A stretch of 64,000 nucleotides of DNA from an uncultured Roseateles sp. (lineage in GTDB: Bacteria; Pseudomonadota; Gammaproteobacteria; Burkholderiales; Burkholderiaceae_C). The notes under the pieces are model-generated. The model ran no database searches. It saw only the letters and a program-made list of their open reading frames with translations, and was not told the DNA's origin. Below are positions 24,568-35,621 of this stretch, one piece after another (positions within the stretch are counted from its first letter, which is position 1; each line of letters begins with the position of its first letter). A program made the position numbers and the translations under genes. Where the stretch lies: the NCBI RefSeq assembly GCF_913777145.1, contig NZ_CAJYPS010000027.1, forward strand, positions 62,001-126,000, given 5' to 3'.

Positions 24568-25508
24568 GGCATGAAATGGTCGAAGGAGCGCAGCCCGTGG
24601 GCCACGGGCTCGCCGGCGGCATCCACGACGCGCAGGCCCGGCTCGGATTCGATGACGCCTATGCGCGTGACCGGCGTCGCGCCGGCCAGTGCGGCCACGT
24701 CCGTGCCCGGCGGCACAGTGAACACCAGCTCGTAGTCGTCGCCACCGGCCAGCAGGCATTCACGCTGCAACAGCTGCGTCTGCTGGGCCAGCACCGGGCT
24801 GCGCGGCAGATCGTCCAGCCGCACCCGCGCGCCCACGCGCGAGGCGCGCAGCACATGGCCCAGGTCGCCCAGCAGGCCGTCGGAGATGTCGATGGCCGCG
24901 GTCGCCACGCCGCGCAGCGCCCGCCCCAGTTCCAGCCGCGGCGTGGGACATTCCAGCGCCAGCCGCACGGCGTCGAAGTCGGTGCCGCCCAGCGTGACCC
25001 GGCCGCGGAACATCTCCAGCGCCAGCCGCGCATCGCCCAGCCAGCCCGACACCCAGATCTCGTCACCCAGGCGCGCGCCGCTGCGCAGCAGGGCCTGGCC
25101 GTTGGGCGCCTCGCCGAACACCGTCACGCACAGGTTCAGCGGCCCCTGGGTGGTATCGCCGCCCACCAGCGGGCACTCGCTCTGCTCGGCCAGCGCCAGC
25201 AGGCCGCGCGAGAAGCCGGCCAGCCAGGCCTCGTCATAGCGCGGCAGTGCCAGCGCCAGCGTGAAGCCGCGCGGTGTCGCGCCGCAGGCCGCCAGATCGC
25301 TGAGGTTGACCGCCAGCGCCTTGTGGCCCAGGCGCTGCGGATCCACGGTGGACAGGAAATGCCGCCCCTCCACCAGCATGTCGCTGGACACCAGCCAGCG
25401 CGAACCGCGCGTCGGCGCCAGCACCGCGCAATCGTCCCCCACGCCCACGTCCACGCCGGCACCGGCCGGGCGCTGGAAGAAGCGCCGTATCAACTCGAAC
25501 TCACCCAT
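24564..25508 (-). CDS. thiL: Thiamine-monophosphate kinase
   Basis: Phosphorylates thiamine monophosphate to the pyrophosphate cofactor. The 314-residue product begins MGEFELIRRFF and includes VGVGDDCAVL, SSDMLVEGRHF, GHKALAVNLSDLAACGA, TAAIDISDGLLGDLGH and AGGDDYELVFT, the Mg-ATP-binding set of the PurM/ThiL fold. First gene of the thiL-pgpA-pncC unit; divergent from maeB. Confidence 0.97.
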   Translation of the reverse strand: MGEFELIRRFFQRPAGAGVDVGVGDDCAVLAPTRGSRWLVSSDMLVEGRHFLSTVDPQRLGHKALAVNLSDLAACGATPRGFTLALALPRYDEAWLAGFSRGLLALAEQSECPLVGGDTTQGPLNLCVTVFGEAPNGQALLRSGARLGDEIWVSGWLGDARLALEMFRGRVTLGGTDFDAVRLALECPTPRLELGRALRGVATAAIDISDGLLGDLGHVLRASRVGARVRLDDLPRSPVLAQQTQLLQRECLLAGGDDYELVFTVPPGTDVAALAGATPVTRIGVIESEPGLRVVDAAGEPVAHGLRSFDHFMP

Positions 25509-25606
25509 GACGCCATTGTCCCTGGCTCGGGCTTGTGGACATCCACAGCGACCACGCCCGGCCACGGTGGCATGATTCCGGCCCCGACGGCCTTTGTGAT
25601 CCCACC

Positions 25607-27910
<2,304 letters not shown>

Positions 27911-27957
27911 ATCCGGGCCCGCCCCGGGCCCTGAATCGCCCGAATTGACATCGATTT

Positions 27958-27979
27958 GCAAGCTTGGATTCAAGCTTGC
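27958..27979. other. Perfect 9-bp inverted repeat downstream of maeB
   Basis: GCAAGCTTG and CAAGCTTGC flank a GATT loop. It lies 48 bp past the maeB stop in a less GC-rich stretch. It could be a terminator or an operator for the RNase gene. Confidence 0.5.
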
Positions 27980-28035
27980 CAATTCACTATTCGCTGAATT
28001 CGCAGGCCTTCTGGCAAATGCGAGCACCCACTAAC

Positions 28036-28065
28036 GCAGGCCGGTTACCCCAGTAGCCGGCCTGC
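28036..28065 (+). terminator. Hairpin between maeB and the RNase gene
   Basis: GCAGGCCGG/CCGGCCTGC form a perfect 9-bp stem around a 12-base loop. It is followed by TTCG and no T-run, so termination is only probable. The rest of 27911-28126 shows no gene. Confidence 0.5.
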
Positions 28066-28126
28066 CTTCGCTTGAGCTTTGGGGGGCGCTTCTGTACCAT
28101 ATTGGTTTCGAATTCAGGGTAAACCC

Positions 28127-28546
28127 GTGTATTTGCTCTCGTGGCTGGCGCGTTCCAGCGCCTCGGCAGCCCTCGCTGCCCTGCTGCTCACCGGCGTCAG
28201 CCCGGGGGCAACAGCCCAGGAAGCACCCACGCAGCCCTCGGCCCAGGCCGAGCTGGCACTGAGCGAACTGCCCACCGAAGCCCAACGCACCTATCGTTTG
28301 GTGCTGGCCGGCGGACCGTTCCCTTATGCCAAGGATGGCGTGGTGTTCGGCAACCGGGAACGGTTGCTGCCGCGCCAGCCGCGGGGCTTCTATCGCGAAT
28401 ACACGGTCAAGACCCCGGGCTCCCGGGACCGCGGCGCCCGCCGCTTGGTCTGTGGCGGCAAGCCGCCCACCGCGCCCGAGGTTTGCTATTACACCGCCGA
28501 TCACTACGCCAGCTTCAAGCGCATACGCGCGACAGCCGGGCAGTGA
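28127..28546 (+). CDS. Secreted barnase-like ribonuclease
   Basis: Extracellular guanyl-preferring RNase of the N1/T1-barnase family. From the GTG at 28127 the 139-residue product has a signal peptide (MYLLSWLARSS..., cleavage near TAQ-EAP) and a mature domain with YPYAKDG-like FPYAKDGVVFGNRERLLP, REYTVKTPGSRDRGARR (general-base Glu and Arg) and YYTADHYASFKRI (catalytic His). Upstream in-frame start TTG 28079 would bury the signal peptide. A barstar gene follows after 44 bp. The ribosome site is weak (AGGG). Confidence 0.88.
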   Translation: MYLLSWLARSSASAALAALLLTGVSPGATAQEAPTQPSAQAELALSELPTEAQRTYRLVLAGGPFPYAKDGVVFGNRERLLPRQPRGFYREYTVKTPGSRDRGARRLVCGGKPPTAPEVCYYTADHYASFKRIRATAGQ

Positions 28547-28590
28547 GCGAGGTGAGAAGCGTTTTGTGAATTGAAAGGAGGATCGTGACC

Positions 28591-28986
28591 ATGCTTTTGC
28601 AGACCGTCCGTCCCAATATCGTGCAGGCCATCAGGGCCTACCGGGTCGAGGACTTGATGCAGGCCGCGCAGGATGCGGGCCAGCATTTCCTGTATGCCAA
28701 CCTGTCGGAGGCGCAGTCCAAGCAGGATGTGCTCGAGGGGATCGCCCAGGCCTTCCTGTTCCCGGCGCATTTCGGCAAGAACCTGGACGCGCTGCATGAC
28801 TGCATGACCGACCTCGTGCACAAGGCCGGCGCGCAGCCGGGCTTCGTCGTGGTGCTGGAGCAGTTGCCGGACAATGTGCGCTTCGACCGCGAGGCACGCG
28901 AGCAGTTGCTCGACGTGTTCCGCGACACGGCCGACTACTGGGCCGACCGGCGCATTCCCTTCCGGTGTTTCTATTCTTTTCAGTAG
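28591..28986 (+). CDS. Barstar-family RNase inhibitor
   Basis: A 131-residue cytoplasmic inhibitor protecting against the adjacent RNase. The barstar core is visible in YANLSEAQSKQDVLEGIAQAFLFPAHFGKNLDALHDCMTDL, where the Asp/Glu-rich helix and FGKNLDALHDC loop bind the RNase active site. AAAGGAGG eight bases before the ATG is a near-perfect ribosome site, much stronger than that of the RNase, so inhibitor should be made in excess. A terminator overlaps its stop. Confidence 0.93.
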   Translation: MLLQTVRPNIVQAIRAYRVEDLMQAAQDAGQHFLYANLSEAQSKQDVLEGIAQAFLFPAHFGKNLDALHDCMTDLVHKAGAQPGFVVVLEQLPDNVRFDREAREQLLDVFRDTADYWADRRIPFRCFYSFQ

Positions 28987-29021
28987 CCCGCTCCCAAGAA
29001 AACGGGTCATGGGAGCGGGCT
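28985..29021 (+). terminator. Terminator overlapping the barstar stop codon
   Basis: AGCCCGCTCCC/GGGAGCGGGCT form a perfect 11-bp stem with a 15-base loop; the left arm begins within TAG. No T-run follows. Confidence 0.65.
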
Positions 29022-29155
29022 GCTGAGGTGGCCCCGGTGGTTGAAAAGCCTGCGTCCAAGAGTTCCTCCAAGACGATAGGCAATCCCAACTTCGGCGTGA
29101 ACATGCCGATGATGTGCAGCGCGTTCGATACGTCCATGTGGCTGAACGCCGCGTA
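29022..29155. other. Unassigned stretch after barstar
   Basis: About 130 bases, less GC-rich than the surroundings, open on both strands (plus strand ending ..FDTSMWLNAA at a stop near 29154; minus strand including LPIVLEELLDAGF). Neither has a plausible start nor a recognised family. It may be a gene remnant. Confidence 0.3.
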
Positions 29156-29164
29156 GAAAAGCAC

Positions 29165-29245
29165 ACCCCCTACCGGCTGCGCCGGCCCCCTCAAGGGGGC
29201 GCCGCTGGTGGACCGGCAAAGCCGGATCCACGGCGGCCGCTGGAG
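29165..29245. repeat. Palindromic intergenic repeat of the Burkholderiales type
   Basis: Contains GCCGGCCCCCTCAAGGGGGC and then GTGGACCGGC/GCCGGATCCAC with an AAA loop. The composition and nested hairpins resemble, but do not align directly with, the repeats at 2384 and 7550. Confidence 0.5.
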
Positions 29246-29251
29246 GGATCG

Positions 29252-29274
29252 AAGCCCGCCTATCAGGCGGGCTT
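29252..29274. terminator. Bidirectional terminator overlapping the rsmA stop
   Basis: AAGCCCGCCT/AGGCGGGCTT is a perfect 10-bp stem with a 3-base loop. The rsmA stop codon (29263-29265) lies in the loop and first stem base. Confidence 0.75.
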
Positions 29275-30045
29275 CTTCATTTCCAGCGCCAGCGCCACGA
29301 ACTCAGCGACCGGCACTTCCTCGGCGCGGCGCTGCAGGTCGAAGTGGCCGGTGTAGCCACGCTCGGTGAGCCAGCGGCCCAGGCTGTGGCGCAGCAGCTT
29401 CCGGCGCTGCGAGAACGCGCTGGCCACCAGCTCGCCCAGCAGCGCCGGGTCCAGCGCCGGCGGCGTGGTCAGCGGGCGCATGCGGACGATGGCGGAATCC
29501 ACCCGCGGCGGCGGGTCGAAGGCCTCGGGCGGCACGTCCAGCACCGACTCGATCTCGTAGCGCCACTGCAGCATCACGCTCAGGCGCCCGTACTCCTTGC
29601 CGCCCGGGCCGGCCGCCATGCGGTCCACCACTTCCTTTTGCAGCATGAAATGCTGATCCACCACCACGTCCACCGCCTCCAGCAGGTGGAACAGGATGGG
29701 CGTGGAGATGTTGTAGGGCAGGTTGCCCACCACGCGCAGCTTGGCGCCCTTGGTCTGGCTGAGCGCGCGGAAGTCCACCTTCAGCACGTCGGACTCGATG
29801 ACGGTCACGTCGCCCCGGGCGCGCATGCGCGCGGCCAGGTCGCGGTCCAGTTCGATCACGGTCAGTGGCCGCGAGCTCTGCGGCAGGCGGGCCAGCAGCG
29901 GCAGCGTCATTGCGCCCAGGCCCGGCCCGATCTCGACCAGGGTCTCGCCCTCGTCGGGGGCGATCAGGTCGATGATGGCGTCGATCAGCGCCTGGTCGGT
30001 CAGGAAATGCTGACCGAAGCGCTTGCGGGGGATGTGTTGGGCCAT
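29263..30045 (-). CDS. rsmA: 16S rRNA dimethyladenosine transferase RsmA (KsgA)
   Basis: Dimethylates A1518 and A1519 of 16S rRNA late in 30S assembly. The 260-residue product starts [17 protein letters not shown] and shows the SAM loop [26 protein letters not shown], the catalytic NLPYNIS, and [12 protein letters not shown] in the C-terminal domain. It is the last gene of lptD-surA-rsmA, 95 bp after surA; the pdxA gene often found between them is absent. Confidence 0.97.
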   Translation of the reverse strand: MAQHIPRKRFGQHFLTDQALIDAIIDLIAPDEGETLVEIGPGLGAMTLPLLARLPQSSRPLTVIELDRDLAARMRARGDVTVIESDVLKVDFRALSQTKGAKLRVVGNLPYNISTPILFHLLEAVDVVVDQHFMLQKEVVDRMAAGPGGKEYGRLSVMLQWRYEIESVLDVPPEAFDPPPRVDSAIVRMRPLTTPPALDPALLGELVASAFSQRRKLLRHSLGRWLTERGYTGHFDLQRRAEEVPVAEFVALALEMKKPA

Positions 30046-30140
30046 GGAACTCCTATGCGGCCATCATGCCCGCCGGCCTGCATGCCGGCGGCCCTTCGCG
30101 AGGCGTCGCGCAGTGCGCAGGCACTGCGCTCGGTCCTCGC

Positions 30141-31451
30141 TCAGTCCAACCACTCGCGGACTTCGACGAAGGCCTTGTCGCGCAGGTCCTTGACCCACTC
30201 CTGGTAGGCCTCTTCGTACTTGCGCTCGCGCAGCGCCGCGCGGGCCTGTTCGCGCACCTGCTTCATGTCCACGTCCACCGTGCGACGCTCCAGCACCTGG
30301 ATCAGGTGAATACCAAAGCGCGACACCACCGGCTGGGAGATGCCGTTCAGCGGCAGCGCGTTCATCGCTTCCTCGAACTCGGGCACGAAGCCGCCGGCGG
30401 CCATCCAACCCAGGTCACCACCGGCCTGGGCGCTGCCGTCCTCGGACACCTCGCGGGCCACCTTGTCGAAGCTGGTCTGGCCGGACTCGATCTGGCGCTT
30501 GTATTCGGCCAGACGGCGGCCGGCGATTTCGGCGGGCAGCTGGGCGGAAGGACGCAGCAGGATGTGGCGGGCGTGGGTTTCGACCGTCTTGGTCAGCGCG
30601 TCCGCGCCATCGCGCTGCACCACCTTGAGCACGTGGAAGCCGGCGCCGCTGCGCAGCAGCGTAGGCGCCACCTCGCCGCTTTGCAGGCCCTTGACCGCGT
30701 CGACGAACACATCAGGCAGGCGGTCGGCCGGGCGCAGGCCGATCTCGCCGCCGCGCTCACGATTGCCGTCCTCGGAGATCTCGCGAGCCACCTTGGCGAA
30801 ATCCTCGCCGCCCTTGATGCGGGCCAGCGCGGCTTCGGCGCGCGCACGGCGCTCGGCCACCACGGTTTCGGAGGCACCCTCGGGCACGCTCACCAGCACC
30901 TGGGCGATATTGATCTGCCCGCCCTGGGCCAGCGCGGCACGCTTCTGGTCCAGGTAGGCGTCGATCTCGGCGTCGGTCACCTTGATGCGGCCCTGCACCT
31001 CGCGCTCGCGCACGCGCTCGGTCATCATCTGGTCGCGCAGGTTGTCGCGGAAGCTCTTGTAGTCCAGCCCTTCGGACTTCAGTCGGGTGCGCAGCTGCTC
31101 CATCGTCAGGCGGTTCTGCGCCGCCACGTTGGCCACCACGCGGTCCAGTTCGGCCTCGTCGATGCGGGGGCCGTTCTCACGCGCATAGGTCACCAGCACG
31201 CGGTCCTCGATCAGCGCGTCCAGCGCCTGCTTGCGCAGGCCGGCGGTCTCGGGCATGACCTCGCCGCGCTGGCGCGCCTCCTGGCGCAGGCGCTCGGTGC
31301 GCTGGATCACCTCGCTGGCAGCGACCACGTCCTGGTTGACGACCGCGGCAATGAAATCCCCCGGCTGCAGCGTGGGCGTCTGGGCGGAGGCCGAGAGGGC
31401 CGCCAAGGCCAGGGCCACGGCGAGAACGGGGGAAGCGAGGCGATGCATCAT
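30141..31451 (-). CDS. surA: Periplasmic chaperone and peptidyl-prolyl isomerase SurA
   Basis: Escorts outer-membrane proteins, including LptD, across the periplasm. The 436-residue precursor has a signal peptide (cleavage after ASA-QTP), the N-terminal SurA chaperone domain (ALDALIEDRVLVTYAREN), and two parvulin domains at about residues 175-275 and 285-385 (HARHILL, GGDLGWMAAGGFVPEFEEA). The ATG overlaps the lptD stop; a second ATG three bases on is equally possible. Confidence 0.96.
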   Translation of the reverse strand: MMHRLASPVLAVALALAALSASAQTPTLQPGDFIAAVVNQDVVAASEVIQRTERLRQEARQRGEVMPETAGLRKQALDALIEDRVLVTYARENGPRIDEAELDRVVANVAAQNRLTMEQLRTRLKSEGLDYKSFRDNLRDQMMTERVREREVQGRIKVTDAEIDAYLDQKRAALAQGGQINIAQVLVSVPEGASETVVAERRARAEAALARIKGGEDFAKVAREISEDGNRERGGEIGLRPADRLPDVFVDAVKGLQSGEVAPTLLRSGAGFHVLKVVQRDGADALTKTVETHARHILLRPSAQLPAEIAGRRLAEYKRQIESGQTSFDKVAREVSEDGSAQAGGDLGWMAAGGFVPEFEEAMNALPLNGISQPVVSRFGIHLIQVLERRTVDVDMKQVREQARAALRERKYEEAYQEWVKDLRDKAFVEVREWLD

Positions 31452-33838
31452 GGCGTGAAATCAGAACTGGGCGAGCGGTCGGAGCTCAGCCGCCGGTAAC
31501 CGGGCACATTGTCCCTCAAGACCTTGAGCGCATTGGAGCCCAGCTGGGACAGGCCCACCAGCTCCAGCTGCAACATGATGCGGGTGTTGGTTTCCGCGCG
31601 GCCGGTGGACAGCCGCTCGATGCCGAAGCGCATCACCCAGCAGCCGGCGTCGTATTCGAAGCCGGCCACCGAATCGGTCAGCCGCTTGTCGCGCAGCGAG
31701 TACTGCACACGACCCGCGCTGTACCAGGCGCCGCCGCAGGTGGCCCCGCCCGAGGCCGAGGCCCCACGGGTCTCCACCGGCTGGCCGTAGATGGGCCACT
31801 GCCAGGCCAGCTCGACCTGCTCGCTCTGGTCGCGCGCCAGCCGGTAGGCCAGGCTCATGGTGCGGTAGGGGCCGGGCGAGTAGCGGGCGCGCATCACCGA
31901 GCGCACCGCCTGGCTCTGGCCGTTCAGTTCCACCGTGCCGTCCGCCCACCAACGCTCGTTCAGGCGCGCGGCGGCGGCCAGCAGCAGGTCGGAGAAGCGC
32001 TGCGTAGCCGGCACGCCGTCGGGCGTGATGCGCTGATCCCGGAACAGCACGCGCTGCACCGCGCCCAGGCGCAACACCTCCTCGCCCTGCACCGTGTTCA
32101 CCCAGCGGCTGGTCGCGCCGACGCTGAGCGCGTGCAGGTCGGCCACCCGGTCGATGCCGGAGAAGGGGTTGTCGGTGTAGATGGAGTCGAAATTGAAGTC
32201 CTTGCCCGCCGAATCGAAGTTGGGCAGGTTGGCCTGGTCGCGGAACGGCGTGTTCACGTAGAGCAGGCGCGGCTCCAGGCTCTGACGGTAGTCGCGGCCG
32301 AACAGGGACGTGTCGCGCTCGAACACCCAGCCATGGTCGATGCTGAAGGTCGGGATGGTGCGACTCATGCGCGTGCGGCCGTCGCCGAGGGGCTGCGCCA
32401 GGTCGTAGGTCGCCGCATTGACCTGCAGGCGCGGGATCAGCCACCAGGCCTCGCCGCCCAGCGGCGCCGCCACATGGCCCAGCAGGTGTACCCGCTGGCC
32501 GCCGCTGCCGGCCTGGCCGGCCAGCGCCGACACCGGCAGGTCGAAGCGGTTGTACTCCAGCTCCAGGCTGCCCTCCAGGCGCGCCTTGCGGCCCCAGGGG
32601 CGGAAGCTGTCCAGCACGGCCTCGTCGGCCGCGGTGGTCAGGCGCACACCGATCTGCGGCGAGCGCTGATAGGGCGACGCGAATTGCGCCGTGGTGTCGG
32701 TGCCCTGCAGGTTCTGCCAGTGCTGCACCCGCGCATAGGTCTCGACCACGCCCCAGGACAGCTCGCGCTGGCGGTTCAGCGAGAAGTCGCTGGCCAGCAG
32801 GCGCGGCGTCTGGCTGTCGACCCGGCGCGACATATCCTTCCAGTAATCGTCGTCCGACACCCGCTCGCTCTTGAGCCGGTAGCGCCAGTCGCCGAAATTG
32901 CCCTGGTTGTTCAGCTTCAGCGCCCAGCGCGAGCTGCCGAACACGCGGTCATTGGGCAGCAGGTCCACATTGACCTGGCCTACATGGCCGGGCTCCAGGT
33001 AGCGGAACTCGCTGTCCACGCCCACGCCGCGCTTGGTCATGATGAAGGGCGTGACCGTCGCATCGCGCTGCGGCGCGATGTTCCAGTAGTAGGGCACGCC
33101 GAACTCGAGGCCGCTGCGGTTGTCCAGGAAGATGTTGGGCGGCAGCCAGCCGGACTTGCGCTCCGAGCTCAGCGGGAAGCTCAAGGACGGCGCCGCCAGG
33201 ATGGGCACGCCCTGGAAGCGCAGCACCGCGCCCTCGGCCTCGGCCTCGTTGGCGTCCAGGTTCATGCTGAGCTTGCGGGCCGAGATCTGCCACGCCGGCT
33301 CCTGGCCCTCGACGACCGGGCAGCTGCTGTAGGTCGCGCCCTCGGCACTCAGGTGGGTGGCGTCCTGGAAGCGGATCGCATCCGCCTTGCCGGCGCCGCC
33401 CACCGAGCCCAGGAAGAAGCTGGGCGTCAGGAACTCGCCCTCGAAGCGGCTCACATAGAGCTGCAGTTCGGGGCCGGTGAACACATTGCCGCGCTGGCTG
33501 ATGCTGACCTGGCCCTTGGCGCGCGCCAGGTCCTCGGGGATACGGTAGTCCAGCGTGTCGGCGCGCATCAAGAGCTCACCGTAGCGCAGCTCCACATTGC
33601 CGCGGGCCTCGGCCCGCTGGTCCATCTGCGAGCTCACGGTGCCGGCGCTCATCACCAGCGCCGGCTTGCCGCCGGGCTTGCCCGGCTGGCTCAGCACGCG
33701 GTTGCTGCGCAGCTTGAGGGCGTCGGATTCGGGCTCGGCGGGCGCGGTCTGAGCGGCGGCGACACTCCAGCCCCCCAGGGCGATGGCGACCAGGGCGGAC
33801 AGCGGAGCGATGGCAGGGGTGGGGCGAGAGCGCGGCAA
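31448..33838 (-). CDS. lptD: LPS-assembly protein LptD
   Basis: Outer-membrane beta-barrel that inserts lipopolysaccharide. The product has a signal peptide (PRSRPTPAIAPLSALVAIAL), an OstA-like periplasmic domain (GNVELRYGELLMRADTLDYR) and a large barrel with TPFIMTKRGVGVDSEFRYLEPGH. Three cysteines are visible in the mature part (YSSCPVV, GATCGG, AGCWVM), one fewer than the classical four. Start is uncertain: TTG 33838 places the signal peptide at the N-terminus (796 residues), whereas GTG 33913 would add 25 residues that do not look like a leader and nearly abut the divergent gene. Operon with surA and rsmA. Confidence 0.92.
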   Translation of the reverse strand: MPRSRPTPAIAPLSALVAIALGGWSVAAAQTAPAEPESDALKLRSNRVLSQPGKPGGKPALVMSAGTVSSQMDQRAEARGNVELRYGELLMRADTLDYRIPEDLARAKGQVSISQRGNVFTGPELQLYVSRFEGEFLTPSFFLGSVGGAGKADAIRFQDATHLSAEGATYSSCPVVEGQEPAWQISARKLSMNLDANEAEAEGAVLRFQGVPILAAPSLSFPLSSERKSGWLPPNIFLDNRSGLEFGVPYYWNIAPQRDATVTPFIMTKRGVGVDSEFRYLEPGHVGQVNVDLLPNDRVFGSSRWALKLNNQGNFGDWRYRLKSERVSDDDYWKDMSRRVDSQTPRLLASDFSLNRQRELSWGVVETYARVQHWQNLQGTDTTAQFASPYQRSPQIGVRLTTAADEAVLDSFRPWGRKARLEGSLELEYNRFDLPVSALAGQAGSGGQRVHLLGHVAAPLGGEAWWLIPRLQVNAATYDLAQPLGDGRTRMSRTIPTFSIDHGWVFERDTSLFGRDYRQSLEPRLLYVNTPFRDQANLPNFDSAGKDFNFDSIYTDNPFSGIDRVADLHALSVGATSRWVNTVQGEEVLRLGAVQRVLFRDQRITPDGVPATQRFSDLLLAAAARLNERWWADGTVELNGQSQAVRSVMRARYSPGPYRTMSLAYRLARDQSEQVELAWQWPIYGQPVETRGASASGGATCGGAWYSAGRVQYSLRDKRLTDSVAGFEYDAGCWVMRFGIERLSTGRAETNTRIMLQLELVGLSQLGSNALKVLRDNVPGYRRLSSDRSPSSDFTP

Positions 33839-33886
33839 GGGCGGCAGGGTCTCGAGGTGCAGGGAGGTGCCGGGGCCGGCGGTTTT

Positions 33887-33892
33887 TAGAAT
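33887..33892 (+). promoter_or_regulatory. Probable -10 box for the AmgK-like gene
   Basis: TAGAAT, 23 bases before the ATG at 33916, in a short AT-rich patch between divergent genes. No strong -35. Confidence 0.45.
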
Positions 33893-33915
33893 TTCATTAT
33901 CTACGAGGGACACCT

Positions 33916-34539
33916 ATGCCCAGCCTGATTGACGCGCTGCAAGCGCAACCCGAGCAAACCGACGCGCTGATGCGCGCGGCCTGCGCCCGCCTGCGCGACT
34001 GGCAGACCCGCCAGGCCGGCAGCGCGCCCCTGCCCGCCACGGCCGACGAACGCCTGCAGCGCGGCCTGCAGCGCCTGGCCCCGGCCCAGGCCGAGCTGCT
34101 GCTGCAGCGCCTGCAGCAGGACGCCGAACTGCCGCCCCAGCAAGCACTGCTGGATCAACTGCCCGAGGACGGCGCCCTGCCCGCACCGCGCCGCTGGGGG
34201 CCGGCGACCGACGACCTGGCGCGGCTGCTGCGTCCGGCCGAGCTGGCCTGGGACGAGGCGCGGGAGATCGACTGGGCGGTGCGCCACTGGGAGGCCAGCC
34301 GCCATGCCGGCCTGCTGGACGAGGAACTGGCGGCCGACTTCGGCGAGTTCTGGCGCCGCCTGGAATGGAGCGCGCTGCGCCACCACCTGCGACAGCTGGC
34401 CGACGCGCCCGCCGACGAGCGCCGGCTGCTGGCCCAGGTCGTCAAGGTCAGCACCCGCTATGTGGCGCTGGCGCCGCTGAAGCGGGCGCTGGAAGCCAGC
34501 CACCCGCAGTTCTTCGACCAGGCCTTCAGTCTTCGCTGA
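33916..34539 (+). CDS. AmgK-like protein lacking the kinase catalytic core
   Basis: A 207-residue protein whose second half (WDEAREIDWAVRHWEASRHAG, FGEFWRRLEWSALRHHLRQL, RYVALAPLKRALE) matches the C-terminal lobe of AmgK, the anomeric kinase of N-acetylmuramate recycling, which lies beside lptD in relatives. The ATP-binding N-lobe is missing, and I see neither the HRD catalytic loop nor the DFQDA metal motif; GPATDDLARLLRPAEL aligns just after where DFQDA should be. The frame is intact with a GAGGG ribosome site and a TAGAAT box. Kinase activity is unlikely. No murU is adjacent. It could be a remnant or a repurposed protein. Confidence 0.7.
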   Translation: MPSLIDALQAQPEQTDALMRAACARLRDWQTRQAGSAPLPATADERLQRGLQRLAPAQAELLLQRLQQDAELPPQQALLDQLPEDGALPAPRRWGPATDDLARLLRPAELAWDEAREIDWAVRHWEASRHAGLLDEELAADFGEFWRRLEWSALRHHLRQLADAPADERRLLAQVVKVSTRYVALAPLKRALEASHPQFFDQAFSLR

Positions 34540-35491
34540 GGCCGCGCTGGCGGGTCGCGCAGCCGGCGGCCACCAGCCAGGGGTCGCGGTCCTCGCCGCC
34601 GAAGATCTCCAGCAGGAAGTCCACGAAGGCGCGCGTGCGCGCCGGCACGTATTTGCGCGTGGGCATCGCCGCCCACATCGTGATGCTGAACATGCGCCAC
34701 TCCGGCAGCACGCGCTCCAGCGCGTGCTCCATCAGCGCATCCTCGACGACGAAGCTGGGCAGGCCCGCAATGCCCAGCCCATGCAGCGCGGCGGCGTAGT
34801 TGGTGTCCATGTGCGTGGTGGCCAGCGCCGCGCGTGAGGGCACGATGGGCAGCGTCAGCTCCTCCCGCCCGTCGCCGCGCTGCAGCGTCAGGCCGCGCTG
34901 CATGGCCGGCGTGGGCGGCAGCAGCGCCGCATGCTGCTTGAGGTCGTAGGGGTGCTGGGGCCGGCCGCGCTGGTCCAGGTACTCCGGCGACGCGCACATG
35001 ATGAACTCGCTGCGCGCCAGGCGCCGCGCGACGAACTCGCCGTCCAGCGGCTGGCGCGCGGTGACGATGGTGAGGTCGTAGCTGTCGTCCACGGTCTCGA
35101 CCGGGCCGGTGGACGTGATCTCCAGCGTGACCTGCGGGTAGTCACGATGAAAGCGCGGCAGGTGCTTGGCCAGTTGGTGCACCGCGATCGCCGGCGGACA
35201 CAGCACGCGCAGCAGGCCACGCACCTCCTGGGTGGCCGAGGCCGCCAGCGCGGCCGCCTCGTCCACGTCCGCCAGGATGCGGCGCGCACGTTCCAGGTAG
35301 GCCTCGCCGATCTCGGTCAACGCCAGACGCCGCGTGGTGCGGTTCAGCAGCCGGGTGCCGAGGTGGTCCTCCAGCTCGGCCACCAGGCGGGTGATGACCG
35401 CGGGGGCCAGGTCCAGCGCGCGGGCGGCAGCCGCGAAGCTGCCCTCGTCGACCACGCGGGTGAAGATGCGCAGGGCTCTCAGATGATCCAT
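34526..35491 (-). CDS. LysR-family transcriptional regulator
   Basis: A 321-residue LysR-type regulator: winged helix at residues 1-60 (MDHLRALRIFTRVVDEGSFAAAARALDLAPAVITRLVAELE) and a substrate-binding domain beginning at about residue 90. It belongs to the CrgA/DsdC-like subgroup judged by RLLNRTTRRLALTEIGEAYLERARRIL. An ATG 33 bases upstream is less likely. It overlaps the convergent AmgK-like gene by 14 bp. Its target is not evident; the region upstream to 35621 carries no obvious gene. Confidence 0.92.
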   Translation of the reverse strand: MDHLRALRIFTRVVDEGSFAAAARALDLAPAVITRLVAELEDHLGTRLLNRTTRRLALTEIGEAYLERARRILADVDEAAALAASATQEVRGLLRVLCPPAIAVHQLAKHLPRFHRDYPQVTLEITSTGPVETVDDSYDLTIVTARQPLDGEFVARRLARSEFIMCASPEYLDQRGRPQHPYDLKQHAALLPPTPAMQRGLTLQRGDGREELTLPIVPSRAALATTHMDTNYAAALHGLGIAGLPSFVVEDALMEHALERVLPEWRMFSITMWAAMPTRKYVPARTRAFVDFLLEIFGGEDRDPWLVAAGCATRQRGLSED

Positions 35492-35621
35492 GCCTAACCA
35501 GCTCTGGGCCGCGCACCCGGCCACGGCGCGCTGGTCTCAGCTCGAGCCGCCCGGCGGATACCGCTGGCCCTTCCGCCGGGCACTCTTCATAAAGGATGCG
35601 GAGCGGGCGCCCCGCAGGGTC

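Noticed and set aside
29022-29155. Small gene after barstar
   Set aside because: Open frames on both strands lack starts, ribosome sites and any recognisable family.
33886-33913. Strong lptD promoter in the divergent gap
   Set aside because: A GATAAT-like box is visible on the minus strand, but no -35 hexamer at a suitable distance.
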